Source: Bradyrhizobium arachidis (GTDB lineage Bacteria > Pseudomonadota > Alphaproteobacteria > Rhizobiales > Xanthobacteraceae). From it: a stretch of 64,000 bases of DNA. The notes under the pieces are model-generated. The model was not told where the DNA came from. It saw nothing but the letters and a program-made list of their open reading frames with translations, and searched no databases. Each line of letters opens with the position of its first letter. The stretch's first letter is position 1. Shown piece by piece: positions 1 through 9,737 of the stretch. The DNA lies in the NCBI RefSeq assembly GCF_015291705.1, contig NZ_CP030050.1, positions 8,060,001 through 8,124,000 on the forward strand. Reading direction: 5' to 3'. Position numbers and translations under genes: made by a program.

Positions 1-68
1 AGCTTGCCGAGGGCATCGATAAATTCAGATTGAACGCCCTTGATCCGGGCTTGAGCTAAAAGATCCAT
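1..68 (-). CDS. malQ: 4-alpha-glucanotransferase MalQ, N-terminal fragment (runs off left edge)
   Basis: The minus strand opens with an ATG at 66-68 and reads MDLLAQARIKGVQSEF and on to the window edge without a stop. This looks like the N-terminus of rhizobial MalQ, the amylomaltase that shuffles maltodextrin chains. Only 22 codons are visible, so the call rests on the resemblance and on the divergent glycogen/trehalose operon next to it. An EcfG-like promoter lies upstream (147-172). The main alternative is another short protein that happens to start the same way. Confidence 0.55.
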   Translation of the reverse strand, partial: MDLLAQARIKGVQSEFIDALGK

Positions 69-146
69 TCGGCACGCAGCTTGCAGGCCATCGTCTGGCC
101 GGTGGCATCGATTTTAACGAGGTCGCGGAAGAGGTTAGTCACGGGT

Positions 147-209
147 AACTCGCAAACTGCGCTTGCCGTTCCCGAGGGAACCAATGACACACAAGCGGCT
201 TTCTATAAT
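147..209. promoter_or_regulatory. Candidate divergent promoter region, malQ / glgE
   Basis: A palindrome GTTCC-CGAG-GGAAC (168-181) puts two EcfG-type -35 elements back to back. Leftward: GGAAC (172-168), N17, AGTT (150-147). Rightward: GGAAC (177-181), N16, GCTT (198-201), which has one mismatch in the -10 core. A perfect sigma70-type -10 TATAAT lies at 204-209 but has no good -35. General-stress control of trehalose genes is known in rhizobia. The assignment here is inference and the rightward element is weak. Confidence 0.35.
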
Positions 210-272
210 GGTACCAAGCGTAGGTTCCCGACAAGGGAAACGGGCTCCTGCTTTCTTGTCAATGGCATCACC

Positions 273-2219
273 GTGAACAAGACAATTCAAACTGTCGAGA
301 GTGCCGCTGCCGGCAGCGCTTTCCTCATCGAAAACGTCTACCCCTTGATCGACGGCGGCCGCTCCGCCGTGAAGCGGATTGCGCGCGAGCGCGTCGAGGT
401 CTGGGCCGACATCTATCGCGGTGGCGATGCCGTGATATCAGCCGCGCTGATCTGGCGAGGAGAGCAGGACCGCGAATGGCGGAGCGAGCCGATGATCCAT
501 CACGGCAATGACCGCTGGTCCGGCGCGTTCACGCCCCTGGAGCCCGGTCAATATGCCTATGCGATCGAAACCTGGACCGACGAGTTCGCGACCTGGTCAA
601 ACGGTGTCACACGAAAACAGCGCACCGGCGCCGATGTCAGCCTCGATGCGGTCGAGGGCGCTGGCCTGCTGACCAAGGCGCATGGCGCAGGGCAGGACGC
701 CGCAGCGGTCATCATCAGGCAGTGCGAGGACTATCTTGAGACCGGCAACGTCGCCCCGCTGCTTGCGGCCGAGCTCGGCAAGGCCATGGCCGAAAGCCAG
801 TCGCGACCCGACCTGACCCGCTCGCCGCCCTTCCCGCTTGTCATCGACCGCGACAGAGCGCGCTTTGGCGCCTGGTACCAGATGATGCCGCGCAGCCAGA
901 GCCGGATCCCCGGCCGGCACGGCACGCTGCGCGACTGCATCTCGCGCGTGCCCGATATCGCCGCGATGGGCTTCGACGTGCTCTATCTCACGCCGATCCA
1001 CCCGATCGGGCGCACAAGCCGCAAGGGCCGCAACAATTCGCCGGTGGCGACCGAAGGCGAGCCGGGCTCGCCCTATGCGATCGGCTCAGCCGAAGGCGGG
1101 CACGATGCGCTGCATCCCGAGCTCGGCACCATCGAGGATTTCCGCGCGTTGGTCGCCACTTGCCTCGAATACGGCCTCGAGCTCGCGCTCGACTTCGCCG
1201 TGCAATGCTCGCCGGACCATCCCTGGCTGACGCGGCATCCGGAATGGTTCAAATGGCGGCCGGACCGCTCGGTGCGGACGGCCGATGGTCCCTATTCGGA
1301 CATCGTCATCCCCGATTTCGCCTCGGTCGATCGGGTCGGGCTGTGGAACGCGTTCCGCGACGCCATGCTGTTCTGGATCGACCATGGCGTCACCATCTTC
1401 GCCATCGACAACCACGACACCGCGCCGCTGCCATTCTGGGACTGGCTGATCGGCGACATCCGCCGCCGGCACCCCGAGGTGATCCTGTTCTCCAAGACGT
1501 ATACGAAGCCGAAGCTGATGAAGGGCCTTGCCAAGCTCGGCTTCGCGCAGTCCTTCACCTATTTCCCGTGGCGCACTTTGAGGTGGGAGCTGGAGCAATA
1601 TCTTGGCGAGCTGACGCGCTATCCCGAGCGAGACTTCTATCGCCCGAACCTGTTCGTGAACACGCCTGACCTCTTGCCCTATCATCTGCAGAGCGGCGAG
1701 ACCTGGGCCTTCAAATCGCGCGTCGCGCTGGCAGCGACGCTGTCGGGCAGCTTCGGCATCTACAGCGGTTTCGAGCTGCTCGAGCACGAGGCCGTGCCCG
1801 GCCGCGAAGAGTATCAGGATTCCGAGAAGTACCAGATCAGGCAGCGCGACTGGGACAGACCGGGCAACATCAAGGCTTACATCGCCGCGCTCAACCGCAT
1901 CCGCAACGAGAACGCGGCGCTTCAGCAGACAGCAAGCCTGCGCTTCCTCGGCGCCGAGGACGGCGAGACCATCGCCTTCGCCAAGGAGGCGACTAACCCG
2001 GCCAACACGGTGATCGCGGTCATCGCTCTCTCGCGCCATGCGCGCGAATTCTGGTTGCCGCTCGGCGACCTCACCATCGACGTCGGCGGCGAACGCCGCC
2101 ACGTCACCGCACTCGAAAATCTCCTCACCGGCGAACAATGCCGCATCGAATGGGGTGGGCTCAAATTGCGTATCGATCCCGACCGCGATCCGGCACTCTT
2201 GTTCCGCTGCCTGGCGTAA
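273..2219 (+). CDS. glgE: GlgE-like maltosyltransferase with altered active site (possible pseudoenzyme)
   Basis: Along its length this matches GlgE (GH13_3), which transfers maltose from maltose-1-phosphate to alpha-glucan ends. Visible motifs are IENVYPLIDGGR at the N-terminus, GRTSRKGRNNS, GSAEGGHDALHPELGT, LDFAVQCSPDHPW, NTPDLLP and GIYSGFEL. The nucleophile is kept (Asp379 in AIDNHD), as is Asp466. However, the general acid/base Glu of the canonical FLAEAFTRP motif is Lys408 (LFSKTYTKP), and the Arg two residues before the nucleophile is Ala377. The reading frame is open from 81, but that stretch lies in the promoter region and does not look like GlgE. GTG 273 gives 648 residues, near family length, though it lacks a clear ribosome site. 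First gene of a tight six-gene operon. Confidence 0.85.
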   Translation: MNKTIQTVESAAAGSAFLIENVYPLIDGGRSAVKRIARERVEVWADIYRGGDAVISAALIWRGEQDREWRSEPMIHHGNDRWSGAFTPLEPGQYAYAIETWTDEFATWSNGVTRKQRTGADVSLDAVEGAGLLTKAHGAGQDAAAVIIRQCEDYLETGNVAPLLAAELGKAMAESQSRPDLTRSPPFPLVIDRDRARFGAWYQMMPRSQSRIPGRHGTLRDCISRVPDIAAMGFDVLYLTPIHPIGRTSRKGRNNSPVATEGEPGSPYAIGSAEGGHDALHPELGTIEDFRALVATCLEYGLELALDFAVQCSPDHPWLTRHPEWFKWRPDRSVRTADGPYSDIVIPDFASVDRVGLWNAFRDAMLFWIDHGVTIFAIDNHDTAPLPFWDWLIGDIRRRHPEVILFSKTYTKPKLMKGLAKLGFAQSFTYFPWRTLRWELEQYLGELTRYPERDFYRPNLFVNTPDLLPYHLQSGETWAFKSRVALAATLSGSFGIYSGFELLEHEAVPGREEYQDSEKYQIRQRDWDRPGNIKAYIAALNRIRNENAALQQTASLRFLGAEDGETIAFAKEATNPANTVIAVIALSRHAREFWLPLGDLTIDVGGERRHVTALENLLTGEQCRIEWGGLKLRIDPDRDPALLFRCLA

Positions 2220-2230
2220 GGGGTCACGCC

Positions 2231-5200
2231 ATGAACGTATTGTCTTCCGTCGACACCAAGAAGGCCGAGTCTGCCGAGATCGTGGACGAGCTCTGGTACA
2301 AGGACGCCATCATCTATCAGCTCCACGTCAAGGCCTTTGCCGACAGCAACAATGACGGCATCGGCGACTTCGCCGGGCTGACCGAGAAGCTGCCTTATCT
2401 GCAGGACCTCGGCGTCACCGCGCTGTGGCTGCTGCCGTTCTACCCCTCGCCCGGCCGCGACGACGGCTACGACATCGGCGACTACGGCTCGGTCAATCCC
2501 GATTTCGGGACGATGAAGGATTTCAAGCGCTTCATCCAGGAGGCGCAGAAGCGCGGCCTACGCGTCATCACCGAGCTCGTCGTCAACCACACCTCCGACC
2601 AGCACAAATGGTTCAAGCGCGCGCGCCGCAGCCATCCGGGCTCCAGCGCCCGCAACTGGTATGTCTGGAGCGATACCGACCAGAAATACCAGGGCACGCG
2701 CATCATCTTCACCGACACCGAGAAGTCGAACTGGACCTGGGATCCGGAGGCCGGCGCGTTCTATTGGCACCGCTTCTTCTCGCACCAGCCCGACCTCAAT
2801 TTCGACAATCCGCGCGTCGTCAGCGCCATCATCCAGGTGATGAAGCGCTGGCTGGACGCCGGTGTCGACGGCTTCCGGCTCGACGCCATTCCCTATCTCT
2901 GCGAGCGCGAGGGCACCTCGAACGAGAACCTCCCGGAGACGCATGAGATCATCAAGCGCCTGCGCCAGGAGCTCGACGCGTACTCCAAGGGCAAGCTGCT
3001 GCTGGCCGAGGCCAATCAATGGCCGGAGGACGTGCAGGAATATTTCGGCCGTGGCGACGAGTGCCACATGGCCTACCATTTCCCGCTGATGCCGCGCATC
3101 TACATGGCCATCGCGCAGGAGGACCGCTTCCCGATCACCGACATCCTGCGCCAGACGCCTGATATCCCGGCGAGCTGCCAATGGGCGCTGTTCCTGCGCA
3201 ATCATGACGAGCTGACGCTGGAGATGGTCACCGACGTCGAGCGCGACTATCTCTGGACCACCTATGCCAACGATCCCCGCGCGCGCATCAATGTCGGCAT
3301 CCGCCGGCGCCTTGCGCCGCTGATGGACAACGACCGCCGCAAGATCGAGCTGATGAACTCGCTGCTGCTGTCCTTCCCGGGCACGCCGATCATCTATTAT
3401 GGCGACGAGATCGGGATGGGCGACAACATCTATCTCGGCGATCGCAACGGCGTGCGCACGCCGATGCAATGGAGCCCGGATCGCAATGGCGGCTTCTCGC
3501 GCTGCGATCCCGCCCGGCTCTACGCCCCGCTGATCATGGACCCCGTATACGGCTATGAATCGGTGAACGTGGAGGCGCAGTCGCGCAGCCTGTCCTCGCT
3601 GCTCAGCGCCACCAAGCGCCTGATCTCCGTGCGCAAGTCGACGCTCGCCTTCGGCCGCGGCACCATGACCTTCATCCGCCCGGCCAACCGCGCGGTGCTG
3701 GCCTATGTCCGGCAATATCGCGACGAAGTGATCCTCTGCGTCGCCAATCTGTCGCGCGCGGCCCAGGCGACCGAGCTCGACCTGTCGCCGTGGAAGGACC
3801 GCATCCCGCAGGAGATGCTGGGACGCACGCGCTTCCCCCCGATCGGCGAATTACCCTACATGATCACGCTGGGGCCCTACGGCTTCTACTGGTTCCAGCT
3901 TCAGGAGCGCGACAAGTCCGAACCGGTGACGCCGCGCGCGGTGCCGGAGTTCGAGACGCTGGTGGTGCCGGTGAATTCGAACTGGGTTTCTCTCGCCCGC
4001 GAGCGCGGCGTGTTCGAACGCGACGTGCTGCCGGGCTTCCTGTCGCGGACACGCTGGTATCCCGATCACAATCCCAAGCAGATCAAGGCCACGCTCACCT
4101 CGGCGGTGCCGTTCAGCGACATCGGGGACAACAGACCCTGGATCGCGTTCTTCGAGACGACGCGGGACGACGTCACCACGCGCTACGTGATGCCGATGCA
4201 GATCGAGTGGGTGCGCTTCGACCGCGAACGCTTCAACCCGAAGGCGCTCGCCGCCGTGCGCCAGGGCGCGCGCGAAGGCACACTGCTTGACGTTGCGACT
4301 GAGCAGATCTTCATCGGGCTTTTCCTGCGCGGTCTGTCGCAAAACCTGGTGGTGGACGAGAACAATCTGCGGCTGGAGTTCAAGGCCACCAGCCGGTTCG
4401 CCGATTACACCATCAAGGAGCCGCAGCGCATCCGCACGATCGAGCAGTCGAACAGCACTGCGCTGGTCGACAACCAATATGTTGCCAAGATCTACCGCCG
4501 GCTCCAAAGCGGGACCAGTCCCGAGATCGAGATCGGCCACTACCTCACGGAAGTGGCTCGCTTCGCCAATGCGCCGGCACTGCTCGGCAGCGTCGAGCTG
4601 ATCGAGGGCGATCACCGCAGCGCGCTCGGGGTGCTGCATGCCTATGTCGAGAACCAGGGCGACGGCTGGACGGTGACCACGGGCTATCTCGACCGCTATA
4701 TCGACGAGCAGCGCGTGCTGCCGCCAGGGGAAACGCAGCGTGAGACCCAGGAGCAGGCGCCCTATCTGCACTTCATGGCCCAGATCGGCCGGCGGCTCGG
4801 CGAGCTGCATGTCGCGCTGGCCGCGGCTACCCCGCCCGATCTCGCCCCGGAGCCGATCGGCTCCGCACAGATCAAGCGCTGGGTCTCCGATCTCAAGGCG
4901 CGTGCCGAGCAGGTGTTCGAGCGCCTCACTGAGAGCCGTGACGGCCTGCGGGAGGCGGACCGGCCGCTGATCGACCGGATCATCGCGGCACGCAACACCC
5001 TGCCCGACCGGCTCAATGCGCTATTGCGTTCCGGGATCGGCGGGTTGAACATCCGTCATCATGGCGACTTCCGCCTCGGGCAAATTCTGATCGTGAAGGA
5101 TGACATCTTCATCATCGATTTCGACGGCGATCCGCGTCTGCCGCTGGCCGACAAGTGGCGCAAGCTGCCTGCCGCGCGCGACGTCGCCGGCCTGATCCGC

Positions 5201-5524
5201 TCGATCGATCTTTCGGTTAACGCAGCCCTTGGCCGCGCGCGCACGGGCCCGTCCGACGAGCAGGACCGGCTCGCCGCTGCGCTCGACGAATGGCGCGAGC
5301 GTGCGACCGCGACGTTCCTCACTGCCTATGACGAAGCCATGACGGATCGCCGGCTCTGGCCAGACGATGCGCAAGCCTCGGAAGGCCTGTTAAGGTTTTT
5401 CCTGCTTGATGAAGCGTTCGACGAAGTAGAGTACGAGCTGTCCCACCGGCCCGAGGGGCTCCATGCGCCGCTGACCGGACTGCTTCGCATTCTGTCCAGT
5501 ACCGAGAGCGAAGCCCATGCCTAA
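2231..5524 (+). CDS. treS: Trehalose synthase / maltokinase fusion (TreS-Mak)
   Basis: The 1097-residue protein has two enzymes. Residues about 20-560 are a GH13 trehalose synthase that interconverts maltose and trehalose. Its catalytic residues are intact: Asp218 (GFRLDAI), Glu260 (LLAEANQ) and Asp326 (RNHDE). From about residue 620 it is a maltokinase (Pep2/Mak), which makes maltose-1-phosphate for GlgE. The kinase catalytic motif is HGDFRLGQ (943-951), where family members usually have His at the position of Arg948, and the metal-site motif is DFDGDP (Asp963) rather than DFEGEP. ATG 2231 was chosen because it lies 11 bases after the glgE stop and begins the conserved region. It overlaps glgB by 8 bases. 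TreS activity is well supported; kinase activity less so. Confidence 0.93.
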   Translation: MNVLSSVDTKKAESAEIVDELWYKDAIIYQLHVKAFADSNNDGIGDFAGLTEKLPYLQDLGVTALWLLPFYPSPGRDDGYDIGDYGSVNPDFGTMKDFKRFIQEAQKRGLRVITELVVNHTSDQHKWFKRARRSHPGSSARNWYVWSDTDQKYQGTRIIFTDTEKSNWTWDPEAGAFYWHRFFSHQPDLNFDNPRVVSAIIQVMKRWLDAGVDGFRLDAIPYLCEREGTSNENLPETHEIIKRLRQELDAYSKGKLLLAEANQWPEDVQEYFGRGDECHMAYHFPLMPRIYMAIAQEDRFPITDILRQTPDIPASCQWALFLRNHDELTLEMVTDVERDYLWTTYANDPRARINVGIRRRLAPLMDNDRRKIELMNSLLLSFPGTPIIYYGDEIGMGDNIYLGDRNGVRTPMQWSPDRNGGFSRCDPARLYAPLIMDPVYGYESVNVEAQSRSLSSLLSATKRLISVRKSTLAFGRGTMTFIRPANRAVLAYVRQYRDEVILCVANLSRAAQATELDLSPWKDRIPQEMLGRTRFPPIGELPYMITLGPYGFYWFQLQERDKSEPVTPRAVPEFETLVVPVNSNWVSLARERGVFERDVLPGFLSRTRWYPDHNPKQIKATLTSAVPFSDIGDNRPWIAFFETTRDDVTTRYVMPMQIEWVRFDRERFNPKALAAVRQGAREGTLLDVATEQIFIGLFLRGLSQNLVVDENNLRLEFKATSRFADYTIKEPQRIRTIEQSNSTALVDNQYVAKIYRRLQSGTSPEIEIGHYLTEVARFANAPALLGSVELIEGDHRSALGVLHAYVENQGDGWTVTTGYLDRYIDEQRVLPPGETQRETQEQAPYLHFMAQIGRRLGELHVALAAATPPDLAPEPIGSAQIKRWVSDLKARAEQVFERLTESRDGLREADRPLIDRIIAARNTLPDRLNALLRSGIGGLNIRHHGDFRLGQILIVKDDIFIIDFDGDPRLPLADKWRKLPAARDVAGLIRSIDLSVNAALGRARTGPSDEQDRLAAALDEWRERATATFLTAYDEAMTDRRLWPDDAQASEGLLRFFLLDEAFDEVEYELSHRPEGLHAPLTGLLRILSSTESEAHA

Positions 5525-7655
5525 GCTGCCTGCCGAAGCCTACGCCATCATCGAGGGCCGTCACTCCGACCCCTTCCACTATCTCGGGCTGCATCCCGAG
5601 GGTGGCAAAAGCGTGGTGCGCGCGTTTCTGCCCGAAGCCTCCAATGTCGAGGCGGTCGGCGAGCATGGCGAGGTCGCAGCCCTCGACCGTGTCCACGCTG
5701 CCGGCTTGTTCATCGGCGCGCTGCCCAATGGCTCGAAGCACTATCAGCTGCGCGCAAAATTCGGCGACAGCGTCGTCGAGTTCGAGGACGCTTACCGCTT
5801 TCCGCCGATCCTGACCGATTTCGATCTCTATTTGCTCGGCGAAGGCACCCATCAGCGCCTCTACGACAAGCTCGGCGCGCATCCGATGCGGCTCGAAGGC
5901 ATCGACGGCATCGGCTTCGTGGTGCTGGCGCCGAATGCGCGGCGCGTGTCCGTGGTCGGCGATTTCAATTTCTGGGACGGGCGGCGCCATCCGATGCGGG
6001 TGCGCGGCGCCGGCTATTGGGAATTGTTCATTCCGCACGCCAAGAGTGGCGATCACTACAAGTTCGAGATCATCGGCCCGCACGGCCATCTGCTGCCGCT
6101 GAAATCCGATCCGCTGGCCTTTGCGAGCGAGGTGCGGCCAAAGACAGCCTCGATCGTGTTCGACGAGGCGCATCTGCCTCGGCCGCGCCCGGCGCCCGAC
6201 GGCATCAACGCGCTGTCGGCGCCGATGTCGATCTACGAGGTCCATCTCGGCTCGTGGCGGCGCAAGAACGGCAATGAATGGCTGACCTATCGCGAGCTCG
6301 CCGAGCAGCTGCCGGCCTATGCCCGCGACATGGGCTTCACCCATCTCGAATTCCTTCCCGTGAGCGAGCACCCGTTCGACGGCTCGTGGGGCTATCAGCC
6401 GACCGGACTTTATGCGCCGACCAGCCGCTTCGGCTCGCCGGACGATTTCGCCGCCCTCATCGATACCTGCCACCGTGAAGGCATCGGCGTGCTGCTCGAC
6501 TGGGTGCCCGGGCATTTCCCCGATGATCCTCACGGTCTCGGCAGCTTCGACGGCACCGCACTCTACGAGCACGCCAATCCGCTCCAGGGCCGCCATTTGG
6601 ACTGGGGCACGCTGATCTACAATTACGGCCGCACCGAAGTGACGAACTTCCTGGTGTCGAACGCGCTGTTCTGGCTGGAGCGCTACGCGATCGACGGCCT
6701 GCGCGTCGACGCGGTCGCCTCCATGCTCTATCTCGACTATAGCCGCCCGCCCGGCGCCTGGATTCCCAACCAGTATGGCGGCCGGGAGAACATCGAGGCG
6801 ATCAACTTCCTGCGCCGCTTCAACACCGAACTGTTCGCGCGCTTCCCGCAGGCCACCACGGCGGCGGAAGAATCCACGGCATGGCCGCAGGTCTCGCGCC
6901 CGGTCGAGTTCGGCGGGCTCGGCTTCGGCTACAAGTGGAACATGGGCTGGATGCACGACACGCTGAATTACATCAGCAAGGACCCGGTCCACCGCAAGCA
7001 CCATCACGGCGAGATCCTGTTCGGCCTGCACTACGCCTTCTCGGAGAACTTCATCCTGCCGCTGTCGCATGACGAGGTCGTGCACGGCAAGCGCTCGATC
7101 CTCGGCCGCATGCCCGGCGACGAATGGCAGCGCTTTGCGAACTTGCGCGCCTACTACAGCTTCATGTTCGGCCATCCCGGCAAGAAGCTGCTGTTCATGG
7201 GCGCCGAGATCGCGCAGAGCCGCGAATGGAATCACGACCAGTCGCTCGACTGGCACCTGCTCGAATACAAATACCACTCCGGCATCCAGGCCCTGATCCG
7301 CGACCTCAACCGGCTCTATCGCGCCGTGCCGGCGCTGCACCAGATGGATTGCGACCAGGCCGGCTTCGAATGGCTGATCACCGACGACGCCAACCGCAAC
7401 GTGTTCGCCTGGCTGCGCAAGGGCTTTGACGAGCAGGCGCGCTGTCTCGTCATCGTCAACTTCTCCCCCAACGTCTATCGCAACTATCGCGTGCGCGTGC
7501 CCTTTGCCGGCAAGTGGAAGGAAGTGTTCAATTCGGACTCCGCCCATTATGGCGGCGGCGACGTTGGGAACATCGGCGAGGTCCAGGCCGTTGACGGCGA
7601 GCTTCGCCTCACCGTTCCGCCATTGGGCGCGATCTTCCTCGTTCCGGAAAGCTGA
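5517..7655 (+). CDS. glgB: 1,4-alpha-glucan branching enzyme
   Basis: GlgB makes alpha-1,6 branches in glycogen. The 712-residue length is normal. It has N-terminal beta-sandwich/CBM48 domains (YHYLG-type start, then [10 protein letters not shown] near residue 155), followed by the GH13 barrel. The catalytic Asp398 is in DGLRVDAV, the acid/base Glu in AEES (451-452), and the transition-state Asp in [15 protein letters not shown] 5517 overlaps the treS stop by 8 bases, which suggests translational coupling. It works with GlgX and the trehalose enzymes of the same operon on one alpha-glucan pool. Confidence 0.97.
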   Translation: MPKLPAEAYAIIEGRHSDPFHYLGLHPEGGKSVVRAFLPEASNVEAVGEHGEVAALDRVHAAGLFIGALPNGSKHYQLRAKFGDSVVEFEDAYRFPPILTDFDLYLLGEGTHQRLYDKLGAHPMRLEGIDGIGFVVLAPNARRVSVVGDFNFWDGRRHPMRVRGAGYWELFIPHAKSGDHYKFEIIGPHGHLLPLKSDPLAFASEVRPKTASIVFDEAHLPRPRPAPDGINALSAPMSIYEVHLGSWRRKNGNEWLTYRELAEQLPAYARDMGFTHLEFLPVSEHPFDGSWGYQPTGLYAPTSRFGSPDDFAALIDTCHREGIGVLLDWVPGHFPDDPHGLGSFDGTALYEHANPLQGRHLDWGTLIYNYGRTEVTNFLVSNALFWLERYAIDGLRVDAVASMLYLDYSRPPGAWIPNQYGGRENIEAINFLRRFNTELFARFPQATTAAEESTAWPQVSRPVEFGGLGFGYKWNMGWMHDTLNYISKDPVHRKHHHGEILFGLHYAFSENFILPLSHDEVVHGKRSILGRMPGDEWQRFANLRAYYSFMFGHPGKKLLFMGAEIAQSREWNHDQSLDWHLLEYKYHSGIQALIRDLNRLYRAVPALHQMDCDQAGFEWLITDDANRNVFAWLRKGFDEQARCLVIVNFSPNVYRNYRVRVPFAGKWKEVFNSDSAHYGGGDVGNIGEVQAVDGELRLTVPPLGAIFLVPES

Positions 7656-7658
7656 CCC

Positions 7659-9737
7659 ATGCGCCTCACCGCCGGATCGCCCGCACGCCTCGGCGCAAGC
7701 TGGGACGGGCGTGGCACCAATTTCGCGCTGTTCTCCGCCAACGCACAGAAGGTCGAGCTCTGCCTGTTCGACACGCAAGGACGGCGTGAGCTCGAGCGCA
7801 TCGAATTGCCTGAACGCACCGAGGACGTCTGGCACGCCTATCTCAACGACGTCTCGCCGGGGCAGCTCTACGGCTACCGCGTGCACGGACCCTATGAGCC
7901 CGAGCACGGCCACAGATTCAACGCCAACAAGCTGCTGCTCGATCCCTATGCCAAGCGGCTCTCGGGGCGGCTGGTCTGGAGCGATGCGCATTTCGCCTAT
8001 CGCACCGGCTCGCCGCGCGAGGACCTCTCGTTCGACCGGCGCGACAATGCGCGCGGCATGCCCAAGGCGGTCGTGGTCGACGAGACCTTCAACTGGGGCC
8101 GCCGCGAGATCCGGCCCCACATCCCCTGGGAAGACACCATCATCTACGAGGCCCACGTCAAGGGCCTGACGCAGAAGCGCGATGACGTCCCGCCAAATCT
8201 GCGCGGCACCTATGGCGGGCTGTCGTCGCCCGCCATGATCGAGCATCTGAAGAAGCTCGGCGTCACCACGATCGAGCTTTTGCCGATCCACAGCTTCGTC
8301 GACGACCGCATTTTGGTGGAGAAGAAGCTCGCCAATTACTGGGGTTACAACACGCTGTCGTTCTTCGCGCCGGAACCGCGCTACGCCCAGGACAACGCGC
8401 TCGATTCCTTCCGCACCACGGTGGCGCGGCTGCACGATGCCGGCATCGAGGTGATGCTCGACGTCGTCTACAACCACACCGCCGAAGGCAATCATCTCGG
8501 CCCGACGCTGTGCTATCGCGGCATCGACAACGCCTCCTATTACTGGCTGAACCGCGAGAACCCGCGCTATTACGACGACTTCACCGGTTGCGGCTCGTCG
8601 GTGAACCTCACCCATCCGCGCGTGCTGCAGATGGTGATGGATTCGCTGCGCTACTGGGTCGAGGTCTGCCATGTCGACGGCTTCCGCTTCGACCTCGCCA
8701 CCACGCTCGCGCGCGGGCCGAACGGTTATGACCGCGGCAGCTCGTTGCTGACCGCGATCCGGCAGGATCCGGTGCTGGCGAACGTGAAGCTGGTCGCCGA
8801 GCCCTGGGACCTCGGCCTCGGCGGCTATCAGGTCGGCGCGTTCCCGTCGCAATGGTCGGAGTGGAATGATCGCTACCGCAGCGCCATGCGCCGCTACTGG
8901 AGCGGCGAAGGCAACCTGATCGGCGATATCTCCAGCCGCATGACAGCATCATCCGACCTGTTCAACCATGACGGACGGCGGCCGCGCGCCAGCATCAATC
9001 ACATCACCGTGCATGACGGTTTCACGCTCGCCGACCTCTTCAGCTACAACGAGAAGCACAACGAGGCCAATGGCGAGGACAATCGCGACGGCTCCAACGA
9101 CAACCACAGCAACAATTGCGGTGTCGAGGGCCCGACCGACGATCCGCAAATCCTCGGCCTGCGGCGGCAGCTGCGCAAGAACGTGCTGGCCTGCCTGATG
9201 CTGGCGCAGGGCATTCCGCTGCTGCTGGCCGGCGACGAGGTCGGTAATTCGCAATCTGGCAACAACAACGCCTATTGCCAGGACAATGAGGTCGGCTGGG
9301 TCGGCTGGGACAATCTCGGCAAGGACGGCGAGGACATGGTCGATTTCGTCGGCCAGCTCGCCGGCATTCGCCAGAGATTCTCGCAGCTTCGCAGTCATCG
9401 CTGGCTCGACGGCCGCCTCGCCGACGGCGCTTCCTATGGCGCGCTGTGGCTGACGCCGGCCGGCGACGAAATGACGGAAAGCGACTGGAAATTCCCGGAA
9501 GGGCGGTTCCTCTCTTATGTGATGGGCCCCGTGGAACCGGGCGCGGCCGCGATCTTTATCGTTCTGAACGCCGCCCCCGAAGAGATCGTATTCAAATTGC
9601 CCGAGATCGACGAATACAAGAGCTGGCAGCAGATCCTGAACACGACGGATGCCAAGCTGAACAGCATTGATTTCCTACCCGGTAGCGACAGCAAGGCGCC
9701 GCCGCGCTCCGTGCTCGCCTTCGCGGGGGCGCCATGA
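7659..9737 (+). CDS. glgX: Glycogen debranching enzyme GlgX
   Basis: GlgX hydrolyses alpha-1,6 bonds of short branches in phosphorylase-limited glycogen and frees maltodextrins. The 692-residue protein has an N-terminal CBM48 (SPARLGASWDGRGTNFALFS) and a GH13_11 barrel with Asp345 (GFRFDLATTL), Glu381 (LVAEPWDLG) and Asp in ITVHDGFTLADL. The long NEKHNEANGEDNRDG insert is a GlgX hallmark. It starts 3 bases after the glgB stop and overlaps treZ through ATGA. The maltodextrins it frees would feed TreY and TreZ. Confidence 0.96.
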   Translation: MRLTAGSPARLGASWDGRGTNFALFSANAQKVELCLFDTQGRRELERIELPERTEDVWHAYLNDVSPGQLYGYRVHGPYEPEHGHRFNANKLLLDPYAKRLSGRLVWSDAHFAYRTGSPREDLSFDRRDNARGMPKAVVVDETFNWGRREIRPHIPWEDTIIYEAHVKGLTQKRDDVPPNLRGTYGGLSSPAMIEHLKKLGVTTIELLPIHSFVDDRILVEKKLANYWGYNTLSFFAPEPRYAQDNALDSFRTTVARLHDAGIEVMLDVVYNHTAEGNHLGPTLCYRGIDNASYYWLNRENPRYYDDFTGCGSSVNLTHPRVLQMVMDSLRYWVEVCHVDGFRFDLATTLARGPNGYDRGSSLLTAIRQDPVLANVKLVAEPWDLGLGGYQVGAFPSQWSEWNDRYRSAMRRYWSGEGNLIGDISSRMTASSDLFNHDGRRPRASINHITVHDGFTLADLFSYNEKHNEANGEDNRDGSNDNHSNNCGVEGPTDDPQILGLRRQLRKNVLACLMLAQGIPLLLAGDEVGNSQSGNNNAYCQDNEVGWVGWDNLGKDGEDMVDFVGQLAGIRQRFSQLRSHRWLDGRLADGASYGALWLTPAGDEMTESDWKFPEGRFLSYVMGPVEPGAAAIFIVLNAAPEEIVFKLPEIDEYKSWQQILNTTDAKLNSIDFLPGSDSKAPPRSVLAFAGAP

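Noticed and set aside
81..272. 64-residue N-terminal extension of the GlgE-like frame
   Set aside because: It lies over the divergent promoter region, including a TATAAT, and shows no resemblance to GlgE.
5319..8852. Very long minus-strand open frame (1177 residues) opposite glgB and glgX
   Set aside because: It is antisense to two certain GH13 genes, has an Arg/His/Asp/Val-heavy composition typical of GC-rich shadow frames, and has no recognisable motif.
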